Origin: Undaria pinnatifida
Taxonomy: Eukaryota; Sar; Phaeophyceae; Laminariales; Alariaceae
DNA: 64,000 nucleotides
Direction: 5' to 3'
NCBI GenBank assembly: GCA_012845835.1
Contig: JABAKD010000007.1
Coordinates: 4,975,358 to 5,039,357, forward strand
Under the pieces are notes generated by a model that was given only the letters and a program-made list of their open reading frames with translations, ran no database searches and was not told the origin of the DNA. A program made the translations under genes and the position numbers. Shown here piece by piece: positions 1 through 9,212 of this stretch. Numbering within the stretch: the stretch's first letter is position 1; each line of letters opens with the position of its first letter.

Positions 1-1376
1 CCTTATCGGCCTCACCAAAGCATATGACTCCGTCGACCGAACCCTTCTGTGGAGGATGTCCTTGCTCGTTTAGGCGTGCCACCGAGAATGCTCACCGTCA
101 TCCGCCAATTCCACGACGGCATGCAAGCGTGCGTGCGGTTGGATGACGGGGAGTGCTCGGATAAGTTCGACATGGGTCAAGGTCTCAGGCAAGGATGCGC
201 GCTCGTGCCACTGCTGTTCAACATGTTTTGCATGGCGGTACTGCGTGTGGCCCCGAGAAACGCTTCCTCGCTGATGCAGCCATCACGGACAACATGGTGC
301 AGCTCCAACGAAAGGAGAAAGGCAATAAAAAGTGCACTTCACGCACAGAGAAAGCCGACGGGCGGAGGGGGAAGGAAGGGGAGGAGAGGCCGAGATTGTG
401 GAGTATGCTGTACGCGGACGATGCGGGCATCGTATCCGATCATCAGAAGCTCTGGAGAGGATGATGACGGTGATCGTGACTGCGTGCTCGTCGTTTGGGC
501 TTACGGTCTCCGAGGCAAAAACAGAGATAACGTGCCTGGAAACCAAAAGGCGGGGAGAAGGTGTCCTTCACAATCAATGCCGCCGGCCAGGTATACAAAC
601 AAAAAATCGAGTTTGTGTACTTGGGTGGGGCTATCACCGCAGACAGAGACCTTAGCGTTGAAATAACGCGGCGTCTTCAGAGGGCCTGGGCGTGCTTCCA
701 GCGGTACAAGATGGAAATCTATGATCGCCCGGGTGTGCGCTTACGGTTGAAGGTGCGGTTGCTGAAAGCTGAGGTGGTCGAGACACTGCTTAAGGGTTGC
801 ATGACGTGGAGCCCGAACAAGCCTGACGATGACAGGCTAAGACGGGTTCACCACTATATGCTCCTCCGTTGCCTCGGATGGCGGAAACGAAAGCGCGACG
901 ACCACACCCTATCGTACGCCGACCCGCTTGCCAAGGCAGCTTCCGAGAGCAAAGAGGCGATGGTGCGCAAACGGAGGATATTGTTTGCGGGATTCGTAGC
1001 ACGTATGGGGGAGGAGCGTCTGCCACAGAGAGTGATGTTTGGGGAGCTTGTTGGGGGTAAGGGCTACTCAGGGGGGCAAGAGAAGGACTGGCTGGCTCAT
1101 CTGAAGGATATGTCCGTCTTTGAAATGAAATTCGAAGGGTGGCGAAAGGCTGCTCAGGAGGCCGGCAGATGGTTTCGACGAGTAGAGGAGGGACCTGAGT
1201 TGTTCATGCGGAATTGGCGTGAGAAGGAGAGATGGAAAGCTGCAGAGCGACGAGCAAAGCTGCAGAGCGACGCGCAAAGGCTGCGGCAGCGCCATCCACC
1301 GTCGGCGTCTCTAAGCGGCCGGGGGCAGGGGGGAGGGGGGGAGGGGGGAGGGGGGGCGTCATGCCCAAGAGACTGA
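1..1376 (+). pseudogene. Broken non-LTR (LINE-type) retrotransposon reverse transcriptase, 5' end outside the window
   Basis: The palm motifs of a non-LTR reverse transcriptase follow one another on the plus strand but in changing frames. [10 protein letters not shown] is near base 10-45, a motif-B region [16 protein letters not shown] near 170-220, and the YADD box ([11 protein letters not shown]) near 405-437. A thumb/C-terminal part with [20 protein letters not shown] starts near 615 and stays open to 1376. At least three frameshifts separate these blocks (near 50, between 240 and 400, and near 450 to 560), so the copy is dead. The N-terminal endonuclease would lie left of the window. Purine-rich GGGGGA runs near 1320-1360 end the similarity. 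The family is clear, but I cannot fix the clade. Confidence 0.85.
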
Positions 1377-1484
1377 CGTCTGAGTCTGGCCATCATCGTC
1401 TTGAAATTTGTGGGCCTTCCAATGGCCGTCACAACATAGCGTAAGACCGCCCTGACTTATTCGGCATGTCGGGTTCTCTCCCCA

Positions 1485-2066
1485 GCGCGATTGATGATGC
1501 ACTTGATACCTTCTATGAGCCCACTGCCGTCTGTAGTCAGTTCCTAGGGTCTGCTAGTATGACATTTTTTTTTCTCTTTTTCTTTCCTTGCTTCCTCTTC
1601 TGGTCTTGTCTTTTCTTGCTTTTCTTGTCTTTTCTGTTATTTCCTCTTCTTTTTCGTGTTTTCGCTTACCTTGTCTTTTTCTTTCCTTTCCTTCATCTTC
1701 TTTTCTTTTCTTTGTTTCTTTTTGCCAATTGACTCACGTCTGTCGTGCGTATGCGTAGTGATAGGCGCTACGTGCAATATACACGTGGTAGTCTTTTTTG
1801 GGTGGCAAGCGGTTCAGTCGCGCGAGTAGTTAGACGTATGCACCAGTATGGACCTGGCACATCGTAGGCTGACTCCTGATTTCACTTTTATATGTTTCTG
1901 GTGGAGACATGAATTGCGTCAGCTGTGATATATGCGTGTACCACCTTTGGTTTGTTTGTGTTTTTGTCCCTAGGGTATTTCTCAGCTCCAGAGTGACTGG
2001 AGCCTGTCCTGTGACCACGGACTTGATTATGCGAGTTAACGTGAGAACAACAGCAATAACAACAGC

Positions 2067-2115
<49 letters not shown>

Positions 2116-2119
2116 AAGC

Positions 2120-2182
<63 letters not shown>

Positions 2183-2190
2183 ATACAAAA
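1485..2190 (+). repeat. CAA-tailed dispersed repeat, copy 1 (most complete)
   Basis: This unit opens with a block ending in TTCCTAGGGTCTGCTAGTATG. A CT-rich stretch (1562-1725) follows, then a conserved block with GACCTGGCACATCGTAG, then TGACTGGAGCCTGTCCTGTG and TTGATTATGCGAGTTAACG, and finally (CAA)n at 2067-2183. Parts recur at 2196, 3705, 4408, 8775, 48360, 49625 and 59390. In most copies that reach this end the CAA run follows the same GTGAGAACAAC sequence, as in retroposons with a simple-sequence 3' tail. There is no coding capacity; the polyglutamine and polyleucine frames here are repeat products. Confidence 0.75.
2067..2183 (+). repeat. (CAA)n microsatellite
   Basis: About 39 near-perfect CAA triplets with a few AAG or CAG variants form the 3' tail of the dispersed repeat to its left. 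Confidence 0.95.
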
Positions 2191-2195
2191 TGCCG

Positions 2196-2483
2196 TCTGT
2201 AGTCGGTTCATAGAGTCTGCTAGTATCGTGTTGTTTTTTCCCTTTCCTTTCCTTGCTTCTTCTTGTTGTCTTTTCCTTTATTTTCTTTTTTCCTTTCCTT
2301 TTTCTCTTTCATTTTCTTGTATTTTCTTTACTGTCTTTCCCGTTCTGTTTTTTTTTCTGTTGTCCAATTGACTTGAGTCTGACGTGCGTATGCGTACTGA
2401 TAGGTACCACGTGTAATAAATACCAATACGTGGTACCTGATATATTATTAAATCGTAATCTTTCCTGGGTGGCAAGCGTTGTA
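2196..2483 (+). repeat. CAA-family repeat, copy 2, left part
   Basis: The sequence repeats the start of copy 1 (GCCGTCTGTAGTCGGTTC, then a CT-rich run, then CCAATTGACTTGAG and GGTGGCAAGCG). It breaks off at 2483, where an 850-bp inverted-repeat element is inserted. It resumes at 3339. Confidence 0.75.
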
Positions 2484-3333
2484 CAGTAGCGGCTACGGTT
2501 TAAGATAACTTTTTTAAGAGAAAGTACGGATTTAAGAGAGAGGAATTGGCTTGTACCAATCAACATCGATTTAAAAGAGAATTCCTATTGCTTCCGAGAT
2601 TTTCTCTTAAATCGAACCATTAAGAAACCACGGGGACACACACATCACACACAGATTGTGTTCAGGCTGACAGGTCGCGAGGGTAGCGTTAGTTTCTTGG
2701 GTTTGTGTTATTTGTAGGGCGAGTGATGTCTTTATAATGTAAAGGTTTTTTTTTCGTTGACTCGTGTTTTGTCGGGGGGTTAAATCGATGGGATGAGAGG
2801 TTGAGGGTGTTGTGTTGAGGGTACGGTGGGAGGAAGGGGTGCAGTGTGTAAACGGGTGCGTCTTTCTTGAGTGCCGGTGCATTCATAGCCTCGTGTTGTC
2901 CTTCTAGAAGAGGTGCGAGCATGAAACACACCGATAAAACAACAACAAAACCACTACTGTACCGACTTTGCGTGTCCACGTGCAAAATGTGCATCGCATG
3001 ACACGACGATGATATATTTTCCAAGCGCAGATCCACCAAAAGCGCACCACGTACTTGGGTCCACGTGCTCGCCAACCAAGAGAATGAGCGGTGTTGGAGG
3101 TAGCCCGACGTGGTAACGCTTGCTGCGTTACGTGACATTGAATGATACACTCTCTACGACCTCCTACGCCATATAGTTCGGACAAGAGCGCTTCTCTCTG
3201 GCGCGCTTTCGATTTGTATACGGTATAAGAGAATATTCTCTTATACCGTAGCCGAGACGGTATAAGAGAAGACCGGATTTAAGAGAGAGAAATTGGCTTG
3301 TACCGACCCTCTCTTAAACCGTAGCCGCTACTG
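2484..3333. mobile_element. DNA-transposon-like element (MITE) with 22-bp perfect TIRs, nested in a CAA-family repeat
   Basis: The left end at 2484 reads CAGTAGCGGCTACGGTTTAA and the right end at 3333 is its exact inverted copy; 22 bases match. Flanks are TTGTA on the left and CTGTA on the right, a possible 5-bp target duplication with one mismatch. The 48.7 kb copy of the host repeat runs from GGCAAGCGG straight to AGTCGG and so acts as the empty site. Subterminal blocks built on TTTAAGAGAGAG and on TTGGCTTGTACC occur near both ends. No transposase frame is visible, so it is non-autonomous. The superfamily is unknown. Confidence 0.8.
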
Positions 3334-3338
3334 CTGTA

Positions 3339-3480
3339 GTCGGTTTTTTCAGGCGCGAGTAGTGCGGCGTATGTACCAGTCTGGACCTGGCACATCGTGG
3401 CTGGTCGCCCTGGTGGCGTATCAGGTTATTATCCTCGAGCCTCCCCGAGTGCATAATAGTCGTATAAATTCGTGGGGAAT
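3339..3480 (+). repeat. CAA-family repeat, copy 2, right part
   Basis: It resumes with AGTCGGTTTTTTCAGGCGCG and carries GACCTGGCACATCGTGG, the continuation of the piece that ends at 2483. It decays after about 3480. Confidence 0.7.
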
Positions 3481-3704
3481 TTTCCTTATATAATATGCAC
3501 AACTTGACGTGCGGAAAGCGCGAGAGCGTGAGTTAGCAACACCTGACACTCGATGATATATCGACGAGCAGTGTCATTGGTGCACCTTATGCGCGATAAA
3601 GGTTGAAAGCAAGAACCGGGGGGGGGAAGGAGTGACGAAATCTGTGACCACGGCTTGGCCAGAAGCTGGAAGGTATAGACTAAGTGTGCAAAAAAAAAAA
3701 AAAA

Positions 3705-3990
3705 ATCGTAGGCTGACTCCCGATTTCACTACTGTTTATATTTTTCTGGCGGAGGCCGTCGAATTGCGTCAGCTATGATATACGCGTATACCACTTTTGG
3801 TTTGTGCGTGTGTTTTTTCCTGGGGTATTCCTCCACTCACTCCAGAGTGACTGGAGCCTGTCCTGTGAACACGGCCTTGATTATGCGAGTTTATGTGAGA
3901 ACAACAACAGCAACAACTAGCATGAACTCGCATCACCACGTGTGTCCGTGGTCACAGAACACAGGCTCCGATCCCTCTGAAGTGCAAGAA
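3705..3990 (+). repeat. CAA-family repeat, copy 3, with an inverted end
   Basis: It follows an A15 run and matches copy 1 from ATCGTAGGCTGACTCC to GTGAGAACAACAACAGCAAC. It is then followed by its own terminal block inverted (CGCATCACCACGTGTGTCCGT, GGTCACAGAACACAGGCTCC), giving a potential hairpin at about 3850-3980. Confidence 0.65.
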
Positions 3991-4407
3991 CCAGGTATTA
4001 GGTGCCAAGTACTGCTGTACCGCATATTGCTGCAGAGTAGCGGGGCAACAATGCAACTTCACACTCCTACGAGTACTCGTTTCATAATTGAATCATATGG
4101 GTCCTCTCAATATTTTAATAGAGCAGCGTGGGAAAAAAAATGGCGAGGGATTGCAAGTGACAGAGGAGGCCGCGAGCAGCAAGTAGTTCATTCGGCCTGG
4201 GCCCCTTCTGCCCCTCTGGGGCTTACCAGGTGTGATATTAGACATGAAGTGGCCAAAATCTTGTGAGGCGTGACAGCGGTGAGGAAGAAGAGCGGTCCGC
4301 CTTACCGCGTACCATCTACTGATACGCACGCAGCAAGCAGCAACACCAAACAAGAGGAGTACGAACGAGGATGGAGGAGGGTCGTGGTGTCGCAGTTGTT
4401 GTTGTTG
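3991..4407. other. Non-coding, nothing recognised
   Basis: No supported gene or recognisable repeat was seen here. The short frames lack any domain. Confidence 0.5.
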
Positions 4408-4462
4408 ATGTTCTCAAATTAACTCGCATAATCAAGTCCGTGGTCACAGCAGTAACTGCGCG
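4408..4462 (-). repeat. CAA-family repeat, short reversed fragment
   Basis: It contains the reverse complement of the family end (TTAACTCGCATAATCAAGTC, CGTGGTCACAGC) preceded by GTTGTTGTTG, the reversed CAA tail. Confidence 0.6.
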
Positions 4463-4469
4463 AGGGGGC

Positions 4470-6195
4470 TGCAGCGGACACTACGTGACACGGAACTTGG
4501 CCGGGTTAATAATGCCAGGCTCGAGTTTTAGACGAAGAAATAACATGGGCCTCCTTTATACGTAGCACGCACCCTGCCAGAATCCCAGCCCGGCCATAAA
4601 TAAGAGATTCTCAATTGGCGCGGCACACTGTTGTGCACCAGCAGCAGGGCACACCCACCCAACACCTCAAAGCAGTCCAAAGTTCATCCTTGAATCATTA
4701 TATGCAGCCTCGCAATTGATGTGGCTCGAGTGTCTTCAGTCGTCATCGTCGCATTGCCTCCTCTTCTTCCTGGTAATCGACGTCGACACAACGCTCTGCG
4801 CGCGACAAATTTGTGCTGCTGCCCTGCTGAACTTCTGCGATTGATTGTAGATATCATACATACGTGTACACATCAAGGCAAAGCCCGGGCGCTTTTGAGG
4901 CCGCTGTGCTGCTGCTACTACGCGTAGGAAAATGTACTACTTTATGCTGCTGCACCGTGCTTCACGAGTCCAACACGAATTAATCATGAAAACTCTTGGA
5001 GAGAAAAAACCCAACATCACATCACTCGCATCACACCAGAAAACACCAGGTTATTATTCAGATGCGGTGCAATTCAATGCGAGTCGACGAGGGAAGAACG
5101 CGGGCTGAAGTCTTGTCGCGATTAGAGTGAAGGCAGGTGCCGCCGTGTAGTGGGGATGGGGGAGAAGGAGAAGAGCTTGCTTGGTGGCCCTGAATCTGAG
5201 TTGCGTCTAGGGAGGGAAATTGAGAAAACAAGTGCGAAGACAACATATGGATGCGATGACCCAAAAAAGAAAAAAAAACTACTGTGGGGCTACAACAGCA
5301 GTAGTAGTCGCACGTGTAGACAGAAGTAGACCACGCACCCTAACGCACAAACGCATTGAACGTTGTGTTTTCAGCAGCAACAGCAGAAGCAGTGGTACGG
5401 TAAAAAGTCCACCACATCAACATGCTGCTTGCTGTTTGCTGCAGCAGGATGCTGTGCGCAATGGTTTGCGCTGATATGTTCTTTTATGTATGTTTTTGTG
5501 GCCTGTCTGGTTTGCCGAAAGTTCTAACGTTTTTTTTGTTCCCACACGCGCGCACCTGCTTTGTCGCAAGAAAGAGGAGGAGGGGGGGCAGGAGCGTTGG
5601 TGTTATCTCTATCGTTCCCCCTACCCCGTTGCCGTCGCGTGTGCTCCCGATAGCCTCGTACTTCGTTTCGTGTTCGCTGGTGTTGTCTCCCTCATTCCAC
5701 GGCTTCTCAGCGTCGAAAAAAAAATACCTGAAAAAAAGTTGAAATTAGTTCACTTTTCAACCATTTTTCCGCATTCTAAGTTCTCATTAACAGTTTTCAC
5801 ATGATAAGGAGGCTACCACCCTGAAGGGATGTTTATCTGGTATTTCCGCCGCAACTGCAGCCTTTGACCAACGCAGAACGAGCAACGCACGACGCAGGGC
5901 ACAGCAAGTCTGCTGCGTTGTACGAACCAGTACGGAGAACCATTCACTGAATCACCCGCCTAGGTCATTTGCCGTGAGGTGAGAATGGAAGCCGAGGAGT
6001 GCCAGCTGCCTTGCAACCGATGCGATGCGTGGACTCGTGACTCATGACTCATGAGCGTGTGCTATGCTTGCTGCTTGCTGTCACCACTGACTAGGGGATG
6101 CTTGCTGTGATAGCAGCTACTGTTTCGACAGTAGATCACAAGTGGTCATGACCCGTGCCGGGTACAGAGTAACAGCAGTACAGTAGTACACGTAC
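4470..6195. other. Non-coding, no gene seen
   Basis: Several short frames of 60-110 codons exist but none shows a domain, a credible splice structure or a coding composition. I recognise no element in it. Confidence 0.5.
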
Positions 6196-6385
6196 AAGGG
6201 AAAAATATCCTAGATGCACTATTACTGAGGCAACAGCAGTACGACAGCCAGGCTGGGATTCACGGGAAAAATAAGGAATTTGAAAAGAAAAATATCCTAT
6301 TAATATATGCACACTACTAATGAGGCAACACTACAACAGCCAGGCTGAGATTCACGAGAAAAATAAGAAATTTGAAAGCGGTTGT
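6196..6385 (+). repeat. Two-copy tandem duplication, unit about 95 bp
   Basis: The series AAAAATATCCTA, then a GAGGCAACA block, then ACAGCCAGGCTG and GATTCACG.GAAAAATAAG occurs twice in a row with small differences. Confidence 0.7.
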
Positions 6386-6932
6386 ACCTCTTCGAGTTAT
6401 TACGATATGAAGTGGATCCTTTCACAGCTAAGAAACCCACGAAAGGACCGCTGCGAACATGAACACCCAAATCCGGGCCAGCGTTCTTAGAACAGCAGTA
6501 CCCTGTACTGTCCAGAAAAACGAGTGCTATCACACTAAAAGCACAAGGCTAAGAATTATGGGAAATAACCCAGCAGTCGGGAGCAGTCGTACTGATCTCA
6601 GAGCACCCTTTCTGGAGTAAAGACACCAAGATTTCCAGCCTGAGCGGCCATCCTGTGCGCTTCTTGCTACAGGAACAGTAGCTGTACCACTTCCGTAGGG
6701 AAAACGAGCTATAAGGCATAAGAGCGGTGACAATGGAAGGCCAAAAGTTTATAATTCCCGAAGATCCCAGCCAAACTTTGCCTGAACGGTCGCCCATGGG
6801 ACCAATTTGGTAATTTTTTATTTATTTTTAGTCTTCCAGAATTCCGGGAAAACACGATTCCTCGCGGCAATTTCGGCCAACGTCGGCCTGAGAAATTCTC
6901 TAGCAGATCTTGGAGTAGTAAACACGGCGTAA
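6386..6932. other. Non-coding, no gene seen
   Basis: Short minus-strand frames are present but none is recognisable. Confidence 0.4.
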
Positions 6933-6954
6933 TTCCCAGGGCTTTTCACGGGTC

Positions 6955-7235
6955 ATGACCCGACCCGCGGGTCGGGTCAAGAGGGTTTCAAAATATTGCG
7001 GGTCGGGTCGGGTCGGGTCAGGTCAAAAGCTTTTCAACATCTGGCGGGTCGGGTCGGGTCGGGTCAAGAGGTTTTCAAGAGCTCGCGGGTCGGGTCGGGT
7101 AGGGTTAAGAGGCTTCAAAATCTCGCGGGACGGGTCGGGTCGGGTCAAGAGGTTTCAAAATCTCGCGGGTCGGGTCGGGTCGGGTCAAGAGGTTTTCAAA
7201 ATCTCGCGGGTCGGGTCGGGTCATGACCCGCGAAG
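6955..7235 (+). repeat. GGGTC-based minisatellite, left arm of the hAT-like element
   Basis: Blocks of GGGTCGGGTCGGGTC alternate with AAGAGGTTTCAAAATCTCGC at a spacing of about 50-60 bases, five or so times. Confidence 0.85.
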
Positions 7236-7584
7236 TACGGGTCACTTCGCGGGTCAAGCCATAATGACCCGCGAGTTGTTTTGGGCTGACCCGCGGGTCA
7301 AACCCGCGGATCTGGCCCGCGGATCCGCCTTTTTCAAACTTACAGCTGAGAGCCATTGATGCAGTGCAGGCGCCCCGCGGGTCGGGCCCGCGGATCCGCA
7401 AATAAAATACAAACACTTCCGCTTCCTGCCTCCCTCGTGCCGGTGCTCCGATCATATGTCATCACAGCGTGCAGAACAATCACCAGGCAGTACCCCTAGC
7501 TACTCGCACCAAGGCATACAGCAGTGTGACGCGAATCCCGTACCTGCTGAAGCCGGAGCAACAGCAGTAATATTACGGTCATAG

Positions 7585-8075
7585 CAGTACGAAATGTGAC
7601 CAAACGTAAAGAGGCAAGAAAGTGCAGTCGTCGTCGAAGCAGCAGCAGCAGCAGCACTGGCAGCAGCAAGGAGCAGCGGCAGATGCCGGATTCTCGCGGA
7701 CCGCAGCCCCTGCAGACAGACCCACGCCCCAGTTGTGAGCTTGCTGCCGGTGGCGCCTCAGCTAGGCTGCTTGCCGGGGCTGGAGACTACACAGATACGA
7801 GAAGATAGATACAGCAGTAACTGTAGTAGTAGCTAGCTCGAGAAATATCATACCAGTACGAAATGCGACCAAACGTAAAAAAGCAAGAAGAGCAGCCGTC
7901 GTCGAAGCAGCAGCAGCAGCAGCACAGCAGCAGCACCCTGGCAGCAGCAAGCACCAGCAGCAGACAACGCATCCTCGCGGATCGCAGCCCCTTCTGGCAG
8001 ATCCACCGCCCCAGTTGCGGGCTTTTGCTACCGGAGGCGCATCAGCTAGGCTGCTTGCCGGGGCCGGCGATTGCA
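7585..8075 (+). repeat. Direct repeat, two copies of about 215 bp with CAG runs
   Basis: Copy 1 (7585-7790) and copy 2 (7855-8070) share ACGAAATG.GACCAAACGTAAA, then GTCGTCGAAGCAGCAGCAGC, then CTCGCGGA.CGCAGCCCC, then CAGCTAGGCTGCTTGCCGGG. They sit inside the hAT-like element. Confidence 0.8.
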
Positions 8076-8121
8076 CTTATAACTAATAACTAGCTCGCTT
8101 GTGGGGTCGCTCGTCGGGTCG

Positions 8122-8172
8122 ACCCGGTGGTCTAGCGGTACGGGCATGCCCATGCATGTGGGTTGCGGTTTC
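8122..8172 (+). other. tRNA-like fragment (A-box resemblance)
   Basis: GGTGGTCTAGCGGTACGG resembles the D-arm and A-box of Glu/Gly-type tRNAs, but the B-box is poor and no cloverleaf closes. At best it is a tRNA-derived relic. Confidence 0.2.
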
Positions 8173-8344
8173 TTTCCTATTTTTCGCGCGCATACCACAT
8201 GACAAAATCATCAGCTGCAAACAATGCCGGTAAAAAACCCAGAGAACACGACACACTGGGAAAAGCACGAGGGACCAAGGACCAACCAACCGACCGAGGT
8301 ATACATGCTTCGACCCGTGACTTTTTGACTTTGACTCTTGAGAA

Positions 8345-8550
8345 ATGTCACGGGCCAATTCGACCTGACCCGCATGAAACCCGCATCTCGCGGGTCACCC
8401 GAATTGTGGCGGGTCGGGTCGGATCGGGTCAGGACGATTTCAAAATCTCGCGGGTCGGGTCGGGTCGGGTCGGGTCAGGAAGTTTTCAAAATCTCGCGGG
8501 TCGGGTCCACCCGACCCGACCCGACCCGACCCGCGAGATTTGACCCGACC
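8345..8550 (+). repeat. GGGTC/GACCC minisatellite, right arm of the hAT-like element
   Basis: It repeats TCAAAATCTCGCGGGTCGGG, then switches to GACCC units, so the array turns into its own inverted copy before the TIR. Confidence 0.8.
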
Positions 8551-8774
8551 CGTGAAAAGCCCTGGTAATTTCGTGTTTTCCACACGCTTCAATCGACGAG
8601 ATCAACAACATCGTCGTGAACCCTGAATGTGGCGAGCTCGTCAGGGGCTCCGACCCCCCCTTGGTGTACAGCGCTCACTCTACAGCCGGTGGTTTGTGGC
8701 GGGCGCCGATCAGGCTTCTGTTAAAAACACCTTTGGCAACTGGTGTGTAGTAAACTGGGACAAAACTCTCTTGT

Positions 8775-8788
8775 TGTTGTCGTCGTCG

Positions 8789-8862
<74 letters not shown>

Positions 8863-9212
8863 GCTGTTGTTCTCACATTTACTCGCATAATCAAGTCCGT
8901 GGTCATAGGACAGGCTCCAGTCACTCTGACGCGTATGAAAATACGTGGAAGTGTGGTAAGCTAAAGCTTTATTTTTCCCCATCCGCCGGAGGATAAAAAA
9001 ATGAATAATAATAACTGGAGCTGAGGAATACCCCAGGGGACAACACAAACAAACCAAAGGTGGTGCACGCATATATCACAGCTGACGCAATCCATGCCTC
9101 CACCAGAAACATATAAAGGTGACATCGGGAGTCAGCCTACGATGTGCCAGGTCCATACTGGTGCATACGTCTCACTACTCGCGCCTGGAAAAACCGACTA
9201 TACCGCTTATCA
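8775..9212 (-). repeat. CAA-family repeat, reversed copy with (GTT)n
   Basis: The (GTT)n run at 8780-8865 is followed by TTCTCACATTTACTCGCATA, GGACAGGCTCCAGTCACTCT and, further right, CGATGTGCCAGGTCC. This is the reverse complement of copy 1. An extra stretch of about 90 bases (8930-9015) interrupts it. A similar sequence (GAAAATACGT.GAAGTGTGGT followed by TTTTCCCCATCCG) occurs at 14485-14540. Confidence 0.75.

Larger units (their letters stand above)
6933..8563. mobile_element. hAT-like non-autonomous element, 1.6 kb, carrying GGGTC repeats
   Basis: The left end CAGGGCTTTTCACGGGTC (6933) and the right end GACCCGTGAAAAGCCCTG (8563) are perfect 18-bp inverted repeats. The flanking octamers GTAATTCC and GTAATTTC differ at one base, as expected for an aged 8-bp hAT target duplication. 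Both ends are lined by (GGGTC)n units interspersed with TTCAAAATCTCGCGGGTC. The middle carries a two-copy direct repeat and CAG runs. No transposase is seen. An alternative is two separate half-elements that lie close together, but matching ends and flanks favour one element. Confidence 0.65.

Noticed and set aside
1888-2211. Polyglutamine and polyleucine frames
   Set aside because: They are the (CAA)n tail of a dispersed repeat, with no coding context.
8122-8172. A tRNA-Glu/Gly gene
   Set aside because: The A-box-like stretch is present but the B-box and acceptor stem are not.
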